Assembly: GCA_026400845.1 (NCBI GenBank) | Contig: JAPLOH010000053.1 | Span: 1 to 38,190, forward strand | Direction of reading: 5' to 3' | DNA: 38,190 nucleotides | From: Alphaproteobacteria bacterium | GTDB lineage: Bacteria > Pseudomonadota > Alphaproteobacteria > Acetobacterales > Acetobacteraceae | Part shown: positions 1-6,023 of the stretch, in pieces | Layout: every line of letters starts with the position of its first letter | Numbering within the stretch: position 1 is the stretch's first letter | Program-made: the position numbers and the translations under genes | The notes under the pieces: model-generated | Seen by the model: only the letters and a program-made list of their open reading frames with translations | What the model was told of the DNA's origin: nothing | Databases searched by the model: none

Positions 1-109
1 TCCATACCGTGTCATCATCGCCGCCGGGCAGGCGGCGGAACTTTTTGGGGTCATAGGTGCCATCCCCGCCGAGGAGGGAGATGAACAGGAGTGTGCCGCG
101 CTGGGTCAT
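1..109 (-). CDS. Partial hypothetical protein, runs off left edge
   Basis: An ATG at 109 opens a minus-strand frame that stays open to the window edge. It gives about 36 residues beginning MTQRGTLLFISLLGGDG, followed by a charged stretch (DPKKFRRLPGGDDD). It starts 42 bases after the stop of the outer-membrane barrel gene and on the same strand, so it could be the next gene of that unit. I see no clear Shine-Dalgarno sequence before the ATG. The family is not recognisable from so little sequence, and the frame could be chance. Confidence 0.35.
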   Translation of the reverse strand, partial: MTQRGTLLFISLLGGDGTYDPKKFRRLPGGDDDTVW

Positions 110-151
110 GCGTGTTTTGTCCGGCGACGGACGGCTGCCGTCAAGATCGCC

Positions 152-1264
152 TCAGTAATAGCGCCCGCTAAAGATCCGGCAGTCCCCGCAATTGCCGAAG
201 GCACGGCGCAGTTCAAGGCCGACCGCATGGACCCGGACGCTGCCCACCCGCTCCAGCATGTAGCCGCCGGCGACGCTCCAATCGGCATCGATCCGGCGGG
301 CGAGGGAGATCTGGGCGAAACGGTCATGCGCGGTGGGCTGGCCGGAGAGGCGGGCGGTGCGGGTGCCGGCGGCGAGGCTCGGGGTCCACTCCGCCGTCTC
401 CCAGGCGAGCCCCACAGTGAGAATATCGGTGATGCCGCGGTGCCCATCGGCGTTCCAGCGACGGACGAACTCGGCGAGGGGCCGCAACGTCCCGGTATCT
501 CCGGGTAGCTGGAAACCGCCATAGGCCGCCAACACGGCGAGTTGCTCGGCGGCATCATCGCCCTGGCCACGCGCCAAATTGGCCAACCCCGCATGCACGC
601 TCACGGACCCGCCGGCGAGCGGAATCGCCGCCGCGTCATACGCAAGGGTGAGTGAGCGTGGCGCGACGGTATTGCTCGGCCCACCGTCCCGCAGGCGCAG
701 CGGCGTGCGGGCAGTGAGATGCGTCTGCGCCAGGGGTGAGCGATCGGCCACGGTGTCGGCGATGCTCAGCGCCTGGGTGCCCCAGCGCTCGGTGGGGACG
801 GCGTAGCTGACCTCCACGCCCAGTTGCTCAAGGATCTGCGCGTCGCCCGCGAAGGTATCGCCGAAATAGCCCGGCGCCAGCAGCCAGCCGCGGGCGAAAT
901 TTGGCGAGAACTTGCCGGCCCGCACGGTAAACCCGCCCTCGCGCCATTGCGAGAACAGCTCATCGGCCAGCAGTCCCTCTTTGGCGAACACGCCGTTGGC
1001 CGGCGCGGTGGTGTTGGTGATCGGCAGCAGCCGGACCGCGCCGATCACTGCGAAGTTGGGGCTGAGAATGGCGGCGGCATCGACGCGCGCCCGCGCCACC
1101 AGCCCGTTGGTCGTCGGGTCGAAATGCTCGAAGGAGAGCCGGGCGCCGCCCTGATAGGCGAAAGACGGCGTCTCGCCGCCCCGCGCCGGTGCCGCGAGCG
1201 GCAGGGCGAGGACGGCGAGCACCGACAGCGAGGCGAAACCCCGGGCCTTGGCCAGGAAGGTCAT
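152..1264 (-). CDS. Uncharacterised outer-membrane beta-barrel (porin-like) protein
   Basis: A 370-residue protein. The ATG at 1264 is chosen because it puts a normal signal peptide at the N-terminus (basic start, then a hydrophobic run to about residue 27, LALPLAAPARG). The mature chain shows alternating polar/apolar strands with many aromatic girdle residues, such as WREGGFTVRAGKF and the next segment PNFARGWLLAPGYFGDTF. It ends in RYY, the aromatic end typical of barrels inserted by BamA. Its only two cysteines form a CGDC pair about ten residues from the C-terminus, which is unusual for a barrel. It lies 19 bases downstream of the small peptide gene and is probably co-transcribed with it. 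The location is expected to be the outer membrane; the substrate is unknown. A phosphate or other anion porin is possible given the Pho-box-like array upstream, but that is inference. Confidence 0.75.
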   Translation of the reverse strand: MTFLAKARGFASLSVLAVLALPLAAPARGGETPSFAYQGGARLSFEHFDPTTNGLVARARVDAAAILSPNFAVIGAVRLLPITNTTAPANGVFAKEGLLADELFSQWREGGFTVRAGKFSPNFARGWLLAPGYFGDTFAGDAQILEQLGVEVSYAVPTERWGTQALSIADTVADRSPLAQTHLTARTPLRLRDGGPSNTVAPRSLTLAYDAAAIPLAGGSVSVHAGLANLARGQGDDAAEQLAVLAAYGGFQLPGDTGTLRPLAEFVRRWNADGHRGITDILTVGLAWETAEWTPSLAAGTRTARLSGQPTAHDRFAQISLARRIDADWSVAGGYMLERVGSVRVHAVGLELRRAFGNCGDCRIFSGRYY

Positions 1265-1283
1265 GGCCCGGGATTTCCGTGGA

Positions 1284-1487
1284 TCAGGCGCCGGGGGTGT
1301 GGTTGCTGTTGGACCCGCCATTGCCGCCGCTGTTGGCGCCGCCGCTATGCGACGGGGGCGGGTTCGGGCAGTTGTAGTAGCAGCCGGCGCTGCCGCCGCG
1401 CCCGGCCGCCATCGCGTCGGCCACAGCGAAGCCCATCATCAGCGCCGCGCCAGCCAGCAGGATCGTCGTCTTCGTGATTGCACGCAT
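1284..1487 (-). CDS. Small secreted Gly/Asn/Ser/Pro-rich peptide with a CxxxC pair
   Basis: A 67-residue protein. It has a clear signal peptide: MRAITKTT, a hydrophobic core, and a likely cut after AMA near residue 27. The mature part is about 40 residues and contains one cysteine pair, CYYNC (C36, C40), then a proline run and a Gly/Ser/Asn-rich tail. The start is supported by AAGGGAG about eight bases before the ATG. It is the first gene of an apparent two-gene unit with the outer-membrane barrel 19 bases downstream. The 11-bp direct repeat array at 1573-1616 lies 86 bases upstream. I do not recognise the family. The linked barrel also carries a single close cysteine pair, so the two may interact or share a metal or disulfide function; this is inference. 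Confidence 0.6.
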   Translation of the reverse strand: MRAITKTTILLAGAALMMGFAVADAMAAGRGGSAGCYYNCPNPPPSHSGGANSGGNGGSNSNHTPGA

Positions 1488-1572
1488 GTGTCATACTCCC
1501 TTGAGTTGCTCCGGCGATCGGCCGGCACATCCGCAACCTAGCGAGGGGCACCGAACGGGAAGCTGACGGCGC

Positions 1573-1616
1573 CTGTCAGCGTTCCGTCAGCGGGCTGTCA
1601 GGGATTTGTCAGCAAG
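1573..1616 (+). promoter_or_regulatory. Four 11-bp direct repeats, Pho-box/OmpR-family-like binding array
   Basis: Four contiguous 11-mers begin at 1573, 1584, 1595 and 1606. They read CTGTCAGCGTT, then CCGTCAGCGGG, then CTGTCAGGGAT, then TTGTCAGCAAG. GTCAG recurs at exactly 11-base intervals, one helical turn. An inverted copy (GCTGAC, 1562-1567) precedes them and forms a hairpin with 1575-1580. PhoB and its relatives bind direct repeats of (C)TGTCA with 11-bp period. The last two units overlap the 3' end of the isomerase gene. On the minus strand, a weak -10 (TAGGTT, 1540-1535) follows toward the peptide/barrel unit. The repeats read in the opposite direction to that unit, which is unusual for a Pho box. 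Confidence 0.55.
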
Positions 1617-2365
1617 CCGATGGCCCGGCGCAGCGCCGCATCGGTGTCCGCGGCGGGGCGGAATTCGAGGCCGATCGGGCCAGTATAGCCGAGCCCGGCG
1701 AGGGTTGCGCGCACATGAGCCCAGTCGATCGTGCCGCTGCCGGGCTCATGGCGGCCATTGGTGTCGGCGGCATGCACGTAGCCGACCCGGTCGCCGCGCC
1801 CGGCCAGCACCACGGCGGGGTCCTCGCCCATCATGGCGGAATGGTAGATGTCGTAGAGCAGGCGCACGGCAGGGGAGGCGACGGCATCGATGATGTCGAG
1901 CCCGTCCGCCGTGCGGTCGAGGAAGTAGCCGATGTGATCGCGCACGGTGTTGAGCGGCTCGAGCAGCAGGGTGATCCCGGCGGCCTCCGCGATGGGGGCG
2001 GCGGCGCGCAGGGCGGTGATCACCGCGTCGCGCTGCGCCGCGGCCGGTACGCCGGGCATTGTATCGCCCGAGAGCACGATGAGGCGTGTAGTGCCGAGCC
2101 GGGCCGCAATGGGGATTGTCTCGCGCAGGCCCTGGAGAAATTCGGCGTGCGTCGCCGGATCGACCAGCCGGCCGCCGGGCTCGACGCTGAACACCGCGAC
2201 CGGCAAGCCGCTCTCCCGGGAGGCGCGCGCGATAGCCTCGATGTCCTTGCCGCGCCAGCGCCAGAATTCGACCGCGCCAAGCCTTGCGTCGTGGCAGGCA
2301 TGGATGCGTGCGGGAAACGCCGCATGTTCGGCAAACAGCATCTCGATGCAGCCGGAGAGTGTCAT
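1598..2365 (-). CDS. Hydroxypyruvate isomerase-like TIM-barrel protein
   Basis: A 255-residue protein of the AP-endonuclease-2/xylose-isomerase-like TIM-barrel family, closest in motif pattern to hydroxypyruvate isomerase (Hyi/OtnI). The N-terminal strand reads MTLSGCIEMLF. Later come LLLEPLNT with GYFLDR, YDIYH, HAADTNGRHEPGSGTIDW and GLEFRP. The Glu of EPLN, Asp of YDIYH, His of VHAAD and Glu of LEFRP are the expected metal ligands. It would interconvert hydroxypyruvate and tartronate semialdehyde or a related short hydroxy-keto acid. I chose the ATG at 2365 because it matches the family N-terminus and has AAGGA six bases upstream. The same frame is open upstream to an ATG at 2503, adding a 46-residue basic extension described separately. 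Its 3' end overlaps the repeat array. Confidence 0.7.
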   Translation of the reverse strand: MTLSGCIEMLFAEHAAFPARIHACHDARLGAVEFWRWRGKDIEAIARASRESGLPVAVFSVEPGGRLVDPATHAEFLQGLRETIPIAARLGTTRLIVLSGDTMPGVPAAAQRDAVITALRAAAPIAEAAGITLLLEPLNTVRDHIGYFLDRTADGLDIIDAVASPAVRLLYDIYHSAMMGEDPAVVLAGRGDRVGYVHAADTNGRHEPGSGTIDWAHVRATLAGLGYTGPIGLEFRPAADTDAALRRAIGLLTNP

Positions 2366-2503
2366 CACTTGTCCTTCCGCGCGGTGGCGCGACTGCTGTT
2401 TTCGCCGATGGAGATTGGCCCGCAAAGCCTCGGCCTCGCGGGCGCGGCGGGCGGCGAGTGCAACTTCGGCGGCATTGGTCTGGTGCGGTGGACGGTCGGC
2501 CAT
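2366..2503 (-). other. In-frame basic N-terminal extension of the isomerase, or a fused small protein
   Basis: From an ATG at 2503 the isomerase frame continues without a stop and encodes 46 residues. The stretch is rich in Arg, Ala, Glu and Lys, with a core AAEVALAARRAREAEALR followed by ANLHRRKQQSRHRAEG, likely an amphipathic helix. This looks like the short basic proteins often encoded as separate genes in Rhodospirillales (from memory of such ORFs, not a search). Here it joins directly to the isomerase Met. The ATG at 2503 has only a poorly spaced GGAG, while the internal ATG has a good ribosome site, so both products may be made. Confidence 0.4.
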
Positions 2504-2533
2504 GCTCCATTCATTCCGGCGCGGTCGGTGACG

Positions 2534-2734
2534 TCAAGCCATCCGCTCTGGGTTTGCAATTTGCCCGATGCGCACAATAGCCGTGCGGCCACCCGGCGAC
2601 GGCGCCATGATCGGCTCGCCATGCGGCATCAACCAGCGCCCCAGGCGATACCGGATCACCTCGGCGCGCAGCACCAGATCCTGCACGATGAACGCTTCAT
2701 CGCCCGTGAAATGAGAGCCGGCCAGGGCCACCAC
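2534..2734 (-). pseudogene. Decayed transposase N-terminal fragment
   Basis: A minus-strand frame of 66 codons from a GTG carries HFTGDEAFIVQDLVL, then AEVIRYRLGRWLMP and PIMAPSPGG. This resembles, from memory, the N-terminal part of a large transposase family common in Acetobacteraceae and Rhizobiales. In those proteins a similar FTG-x-FIVQD segment is followed by a conserved HFGPELRRFVL block. Here the match breaks off after the Pro-Gly-Gly segment, and an in-frame stop (TAG, 2737-2735) lies just upstream. It therefore looks like a leftover of an insertion sequence, not a working gene. No terminal repeats were found around it. Confidence 0.45.
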
Positions 2735-2851
2735 CTATACCGCACGGTCCATCGATGATGGCCCGCGGTGCCGACGCCCCGCGCCGCCGCCGCTTCTTCG
2801 GCGAGCGGGCCGGGTTCGCCACCATCGTCTGGCCCATACGTGTTCAGCCTA

Positions 2852-4051
2852 TCACCGCGCCGGTTGTATCTCGGGCACGCGGTCGGCGGGTGGGGTGTTG
2901 CGGCTGCGGCCGCAGCGGATGATGCCGTCGATGATCATCATGCCGATGCCCGGCAGATCGCCCATGCGGACGGATTCGAGCAAATCCCCGCCGGCGGAGT
3001 GCTGGGCGCGGTCCATCAGCATGAAATCCGCCGCACGGCCGGGCTCGATCAGCCCGCTGTCGAGGCTGCGCATACGGGCAGTGTTGCCGGTAGCGAGGCA
3101 GAACGCCTCCTCTGCCGGCAGATCGCCGATCGAGGACATCAGGGCGATCATTCTGAGTATGCCGAGAGGCTGCACGCCGGAGCCCGCCGGGCTGTCGGTT
3201 CCAAGGATCACGCGGCCGAGCTGGTCCAGTTCCCGGGCGAAGCGCAGAGCGGTGAGGCCGGCGAGTTCGTTGCCGTTATGGACAATCTCTATGCCGCGCC
3301 CGCAACCCTCGCAGAGGCAGCGGATCTGACGTAGCGGGAGCGCGGTATGGCCACCGTTGATGTGCCCGATAATGTCAGCATCGGCCTCCAGCACAGTATC
3401 GGCGTCGATATAGCCGGAACCGGGGACCGAGGGACCGCCGGTGTGGATGGTGGACTGGATACCGTATTTACGCGCCCAGGCGACCATCTCCTTGGCCTCG
3501 TAGCCGGCCTTGACGGTGCCTAGCCCAACCTCGCCAAGCAAGCTTACACCGGCGGCGGCGAGCTCCGCGAAATCGCTCTCCACCATCCCCTTCTCGATAA
3601 CCGGGGCGCCGCCGAGAACCTTCACGCCTCCGGGGCGGAAGTTGTGATAGGCACGCTGTGCGGTGATGGCGAGCGCCTTGACGCCGATGATGTCGCGCGG
3701 TCGGCCGGGCAGATGCACCTCCCCGGCCGAGATCATGGTGGTCACCCCCCCATTGAGGCAGGAGTCGATCCAGCCGATCTGACCCTGCCGCGGCGTCCAA
3801 TCCCCGAACACAGGATGGACATGACTGTCGATCAGCCCTGGGGAGAGCGCGCAGCCATGGGCATCGATGCGGACCGTCGCGTCTGCGGTGTCGACATCCC
3901 CGCCGCGCCCGACTGCAACGATGCGGCCCCCCTCCGCGACGATGGTGTCGGCATCGAGGATCGGCCGCGCCAGATCACCGGACAGCATCAGCCCGATATT
4001 GGAAATCACCATCCGACCGGTCTGCCGTTCCGGTCCACCTGCCAGGCCCAT
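2852..4051 (-). CDS. Enamidase-type amidohydrolase
   Basis: A 399-residue metal-dependent amidohydrolase of the enamidase group. The characterised member opens the ring in anaerobic nicotinate degradation. Seen here: an N-terminal beta-sandwich part (IGLMLSGDLARPILDADTIV), the HxH metal motif in LSPGLIDSHVHPVFGD, a probable bridging residue region in LLGEVGLGTV, the metal-ligand histidine in STIHTGGPS, a second histidine region GHINGGHTA, and the catalytic Asp in GTDSPAGSG. The C-terminal sandwich reads IEPGRAADFMLMD. The ATG at 4051 is chosen for its GGAGG seven bases upstream; an internal ATG at 4012 matches the bare family start. No other nicotinate genes are nearby, so the true substrate may be another cyclic amide. 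It is flanked by an insertion-sequence remnant on one side and a palindrome on the other. Confidence 0.7.
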   Translation of the reverse strand: MGLAGGPERQTGRMVISNIGLMLSGDLARPILDADTIVAEGGRIVAVGRGGDVDTADATVRIDAHGCALSPGLIDSHVHPVFGDWTPRQGQIGWIDSCLNGGVTTMISAGEVHLPGRPRDIIGVKALAITAQRAYHNFRPGGVKVLGGAPVIEKGMVESDFAELAAAGVSLLGEVGLGTVKAGYEAKEMVAWARKYGIQSTIHTGGPSVPGSGYIDADTVLEADADIIGHINGGHTALPLRQIRCLCEGCGRGIEIVHNGNELAGLTALRFARELDQLGRVILGTDSPAGSGVQPLGILRMIALMSSIGDLPAEEAFCLATGNTARMRSLDSGLIEPGRAADFMLMDRAQHSAGGDLLESVRMGDLPGIGMMIIDGIIRCGRSRNTPPADRVPEIQPAR

Positions 4052-4092
4052 AGGTCGCCTCCGCACGAAATCACACTCCAAGATGGTGTGTG

Positions 4093-4114
4093 GTTCCTTT
4101 TTCAAAAAAAGGAC
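4093..4114. terminator. A/T-tract palindrome, likely terminator and partial copy of the 11.7-kb repeat
   Basis: The arms TCCTTTTT (4095-4102) and AAAAAGGA (4106-4113) form a stem with a three-base loop. It lies about 97 bases after the stop of the minus-strand transglycosylase and before the enamidase start. Read on the minus strand, it ends in a run of T followed by A, like an intrinsic terminator. The sequence GGTTCCTTTTT is close to GGTTCTTTTTTT in the element at 11707-11828, so the two probably belong to one dispersed repeat family. Confidence 0.5.
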
Positions 4115-4209
4115 AGATCCCTTCGGCACTCCCCGGGTCGGCCTGTGTGACTTCAGGTCATCGGGAATTCATCCCGCTTGTCACATCCCCTGACCGACCG
4201 GTCTCGCGA

Positions 4210-5022
4210 TCAACGCGTGGCGACAACCAGCGGCCGCACCGGCGGGAAGGATGAGGCGAAGGGATCGCGCGCCGGCGGGGCGGCGGTCCAGACCCGCATA
4301 CCCATCGACTGGGCGGCGATCTGCCAGACGACGGCCTTGTCTCCGCCAATCGCCTTGCCACCCGGCATCGACGGAGGCAGGCCGGCCTGCACGCGCGGTA
4401 GCTGCGCCGCGTCCCCGGTGGGCTGGGTCACCGCCGAAACTGCCATGCCGCGCGGCGCGTCTCGCCAGGCAGCGAAGACGCGCGCCCGGTAGGCGCTGCC
4501 TTTGCCCATGCTGGCAGAATGATAGGCGCCGATCGCCTCGTCCCAGGAGCCGCTGCGCTGATGCAGGTCGGTCAGGAAGCGCGCCGCGTACTGGGCATTT
4601 TGCCGGGGATCGAACGCCTGGTCGAGCGACGCGAAGGCGCCGGGGTGGTAGGCGAGATTGATCTGAAAGCAGCCGACGTCGATCGAGCGGACGCCCTGGC
4701 CCTGGAGCCGGGCGACCGCGAACATCGCCTCGTGCTTGCCGGTGAAGTGCTGGCCGCGGCCGGCGGCGTTGATGGTCCAGGGCCAGGCGCCGCTGCCGCC
4801 CTGCGGCATGGCACGGCCGCTCTCGACGCGGCCGATGGCGACGAGCATGCCGGCTGGGAGACTCCATTCCTGCTCGGCCTCCGCCGCCGCCGCCTGGCAA
4901 GCCGCCAAGTCGGGTTGGGCTTGGGCCGCCGCTGGTGTTGCGATCCAGGCCGCCGCCAGGGACAGCGCGGCCGGCACAGCATAGCGGCTGAAAGTGGAAC
5001 GGCCTTCCCTCGGCTGCGACAT
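4210..5022 (-). CDS. Lytic transglycosylase (SLT-type), periplasmic
   Basis: A 270-residue protein with a signal peptide (cleaved after about residue 34, ATPAAAQA) and a goose-type lysozyme/SLT domain at roughly residues 50-195. Visible motifs are IGRVESGRAMP with the catalytic Glu at about residue 67, DVGCFQINLAYH (the GxxQIN-like signature) and AIGAYHSASMG near the end of the domain. It should cleave the MurNAc-GlcNAc bond of peptidoglycan, leaving 1,6-anhydroMurNAc. The ATG at 5022 has GGGGAG six bases upstream, while an upstream ATG would spoil the signal peptide. It follows the OmpR-type regulator by 95 bases on the same strand. Such enzymes often open the wall for flagella, pili or secretion systems; none of those genes is in view. 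Confidence 0.8.
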   Translation of the reverse strand: MSQPREGRSTFSRYAVPAALSLAAAWIATPAAAQAQPDLAACQAAAAEAEQEWSLPAGMLVAIGRVESGRAMPQGGSGAWPWTINAAGRGQHFTGKHEAMFAVARLQGQGVRSIDVGCFQINLAYHPGAFASLDQAFDPRQNAQYAARFLTDLHQRSGSWDEAIGAYHSASMGKGSAYRARVFAAWRDAPRGMAVSAVTQPTGDAAQLPRVQAGLPPSMPGGKAIGGDKAVVWQIAAQSMGMRVWTAAPPARDPFASSFPPVRPLVVATR

Positions 5023-5117
5023 CGTGTCTCCCCGCACGCGGCGCACACAAGGGCGCGCGAACGGTAAAGATATGCCGGTGGATACGTCAGGGTTGCGTTA
5101 AGCGGAACGGCGAACCC

Positions 5118-5918
5118 TCAGGCTCCGGGCCGGACCGCCATCAATTCGCGGTCGCCGGCGATGGCGTAGCCCTGGCCGCGCACCGAGACGATCACGCTGA
5201 GCGCGATGTCGTCGGCAAAGAGTTTGCGGCGCAGCCCGAGAATAAGCTGATCGACCCCGCGATCCTCAACATGGAAGGTGCGACGCAGCGCATGGCCGCA
5301 GATCTTCTCGCGCGACACCGGCTCGGGCATCGCCTCGACAAGCTGTTCAAGGGCGGCGAATTCCGCCGAGGTGAGGTGGATCGCCGCCTGCTGCGCGTTC
5401 ACCGCAATGCGGCGGCGCAGATCGACCCGGGTGCTGCCAAGCATGATCTCGGTGGCTTGCGCCGGCGGCGGCGAGGGTTCGGCGACGGCAGGCTGCGTCA
5501 TCGCGGCCCGCGCGGCACGACGATGCACGGCGCGGATGCGGGCGAGCAGTTCGCGCAGCGGCACCGGCTTGGTAACGTAGTCGTCGGCACCCTGCTCGAT
5601 GCCGACAATGCGCTCGATTTCGTCCGACCGGCCGGAGACGACGATCACGCCGCAATCATGCTGGGCGGCGAATCGCTTGACGAGTTGGCTGCCATCGACA
5701 TCCGGCAAGGTGAGATCGACCAGCACGATGTCCGGCCGCATGCTTTCCTTGAGTTGGATCGCCTCGGCACCGTTGCGCGCCCAACCGACCTTGATTCCGG
5801 CGCGCTCGATGTAGCGGCGGATGGTTGAGGCGACATCATGATCGTCCTCGACGAGCAGCACCGTCGGCTCCGCAAGGAGGTCCGAGTCGGGGGTCGCGGG
5901 GAGGCTGGTTGCACTCAT
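5118..5918 (-). CDS. OmpR/PhoB-family response regulator
   Basis: A 266-residue regulator. The receiver domain (about residues 18-135) has the acidic pair in VEDDHD (D25, D26), phosphoacceptor D68 in LVDLTLPD, the switch Ser in VVSGR (S95) and K117 in YVTKPVP, so it looks fully functional. A linker rich in Pro/Ala follows. The winged-helix effector (about residues 160-255) includes LTSAEFAALEQLVE, DRGVDQLILGLRRKL and SVRGQGYAI. It follows the hybrid kinase by 105 bases on the same strand and may be its partner or target. The ATG at 5918 has no good ribosome site, and the frame has no better start. The target genes are unknown. Confidence 0.85.
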   Translation of the reverse strand: MSATSLPATPDSDLLAEPTVLLVEDDHDVASTIRRYIERAGIKVGWARNGAEAIQLKESMRPDIVLVDLTLPDVDGSQLVKRFAAQHDCGVIVVSGRSDEIERIVGIEQGADDYVTKPVPLRELLARIRAVHRRAARAAMTQPAVAEPSPPPAQATEIMLGSTRVDLRRRIAVNAQQAAIHLTSAEFAALEQLVEAMPEPVSREKICGHALRRTFHVEDRGVDQLILGLRRKLFADDIALSVIVSVRGQGYAIAGDRELMAVRPGA

Positions 5919-6023
5919 GATTGAGATGATATCATGGTTGAGCCCCGCCGTGCAAATATCTGTTATTAACTATTTTCACGCAAACAGCACTTGCGGACAT
6001 ATTGACCAGAACGTCCGGGGGAT

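Noticed and set aside
2756-2922. Short plus-strand frame with FFGERAGFATIVWPIRV
   Set aside because: It looks slightly protein-like but overlaps the enamidase end, has no ribosome site and matches nothing I know.
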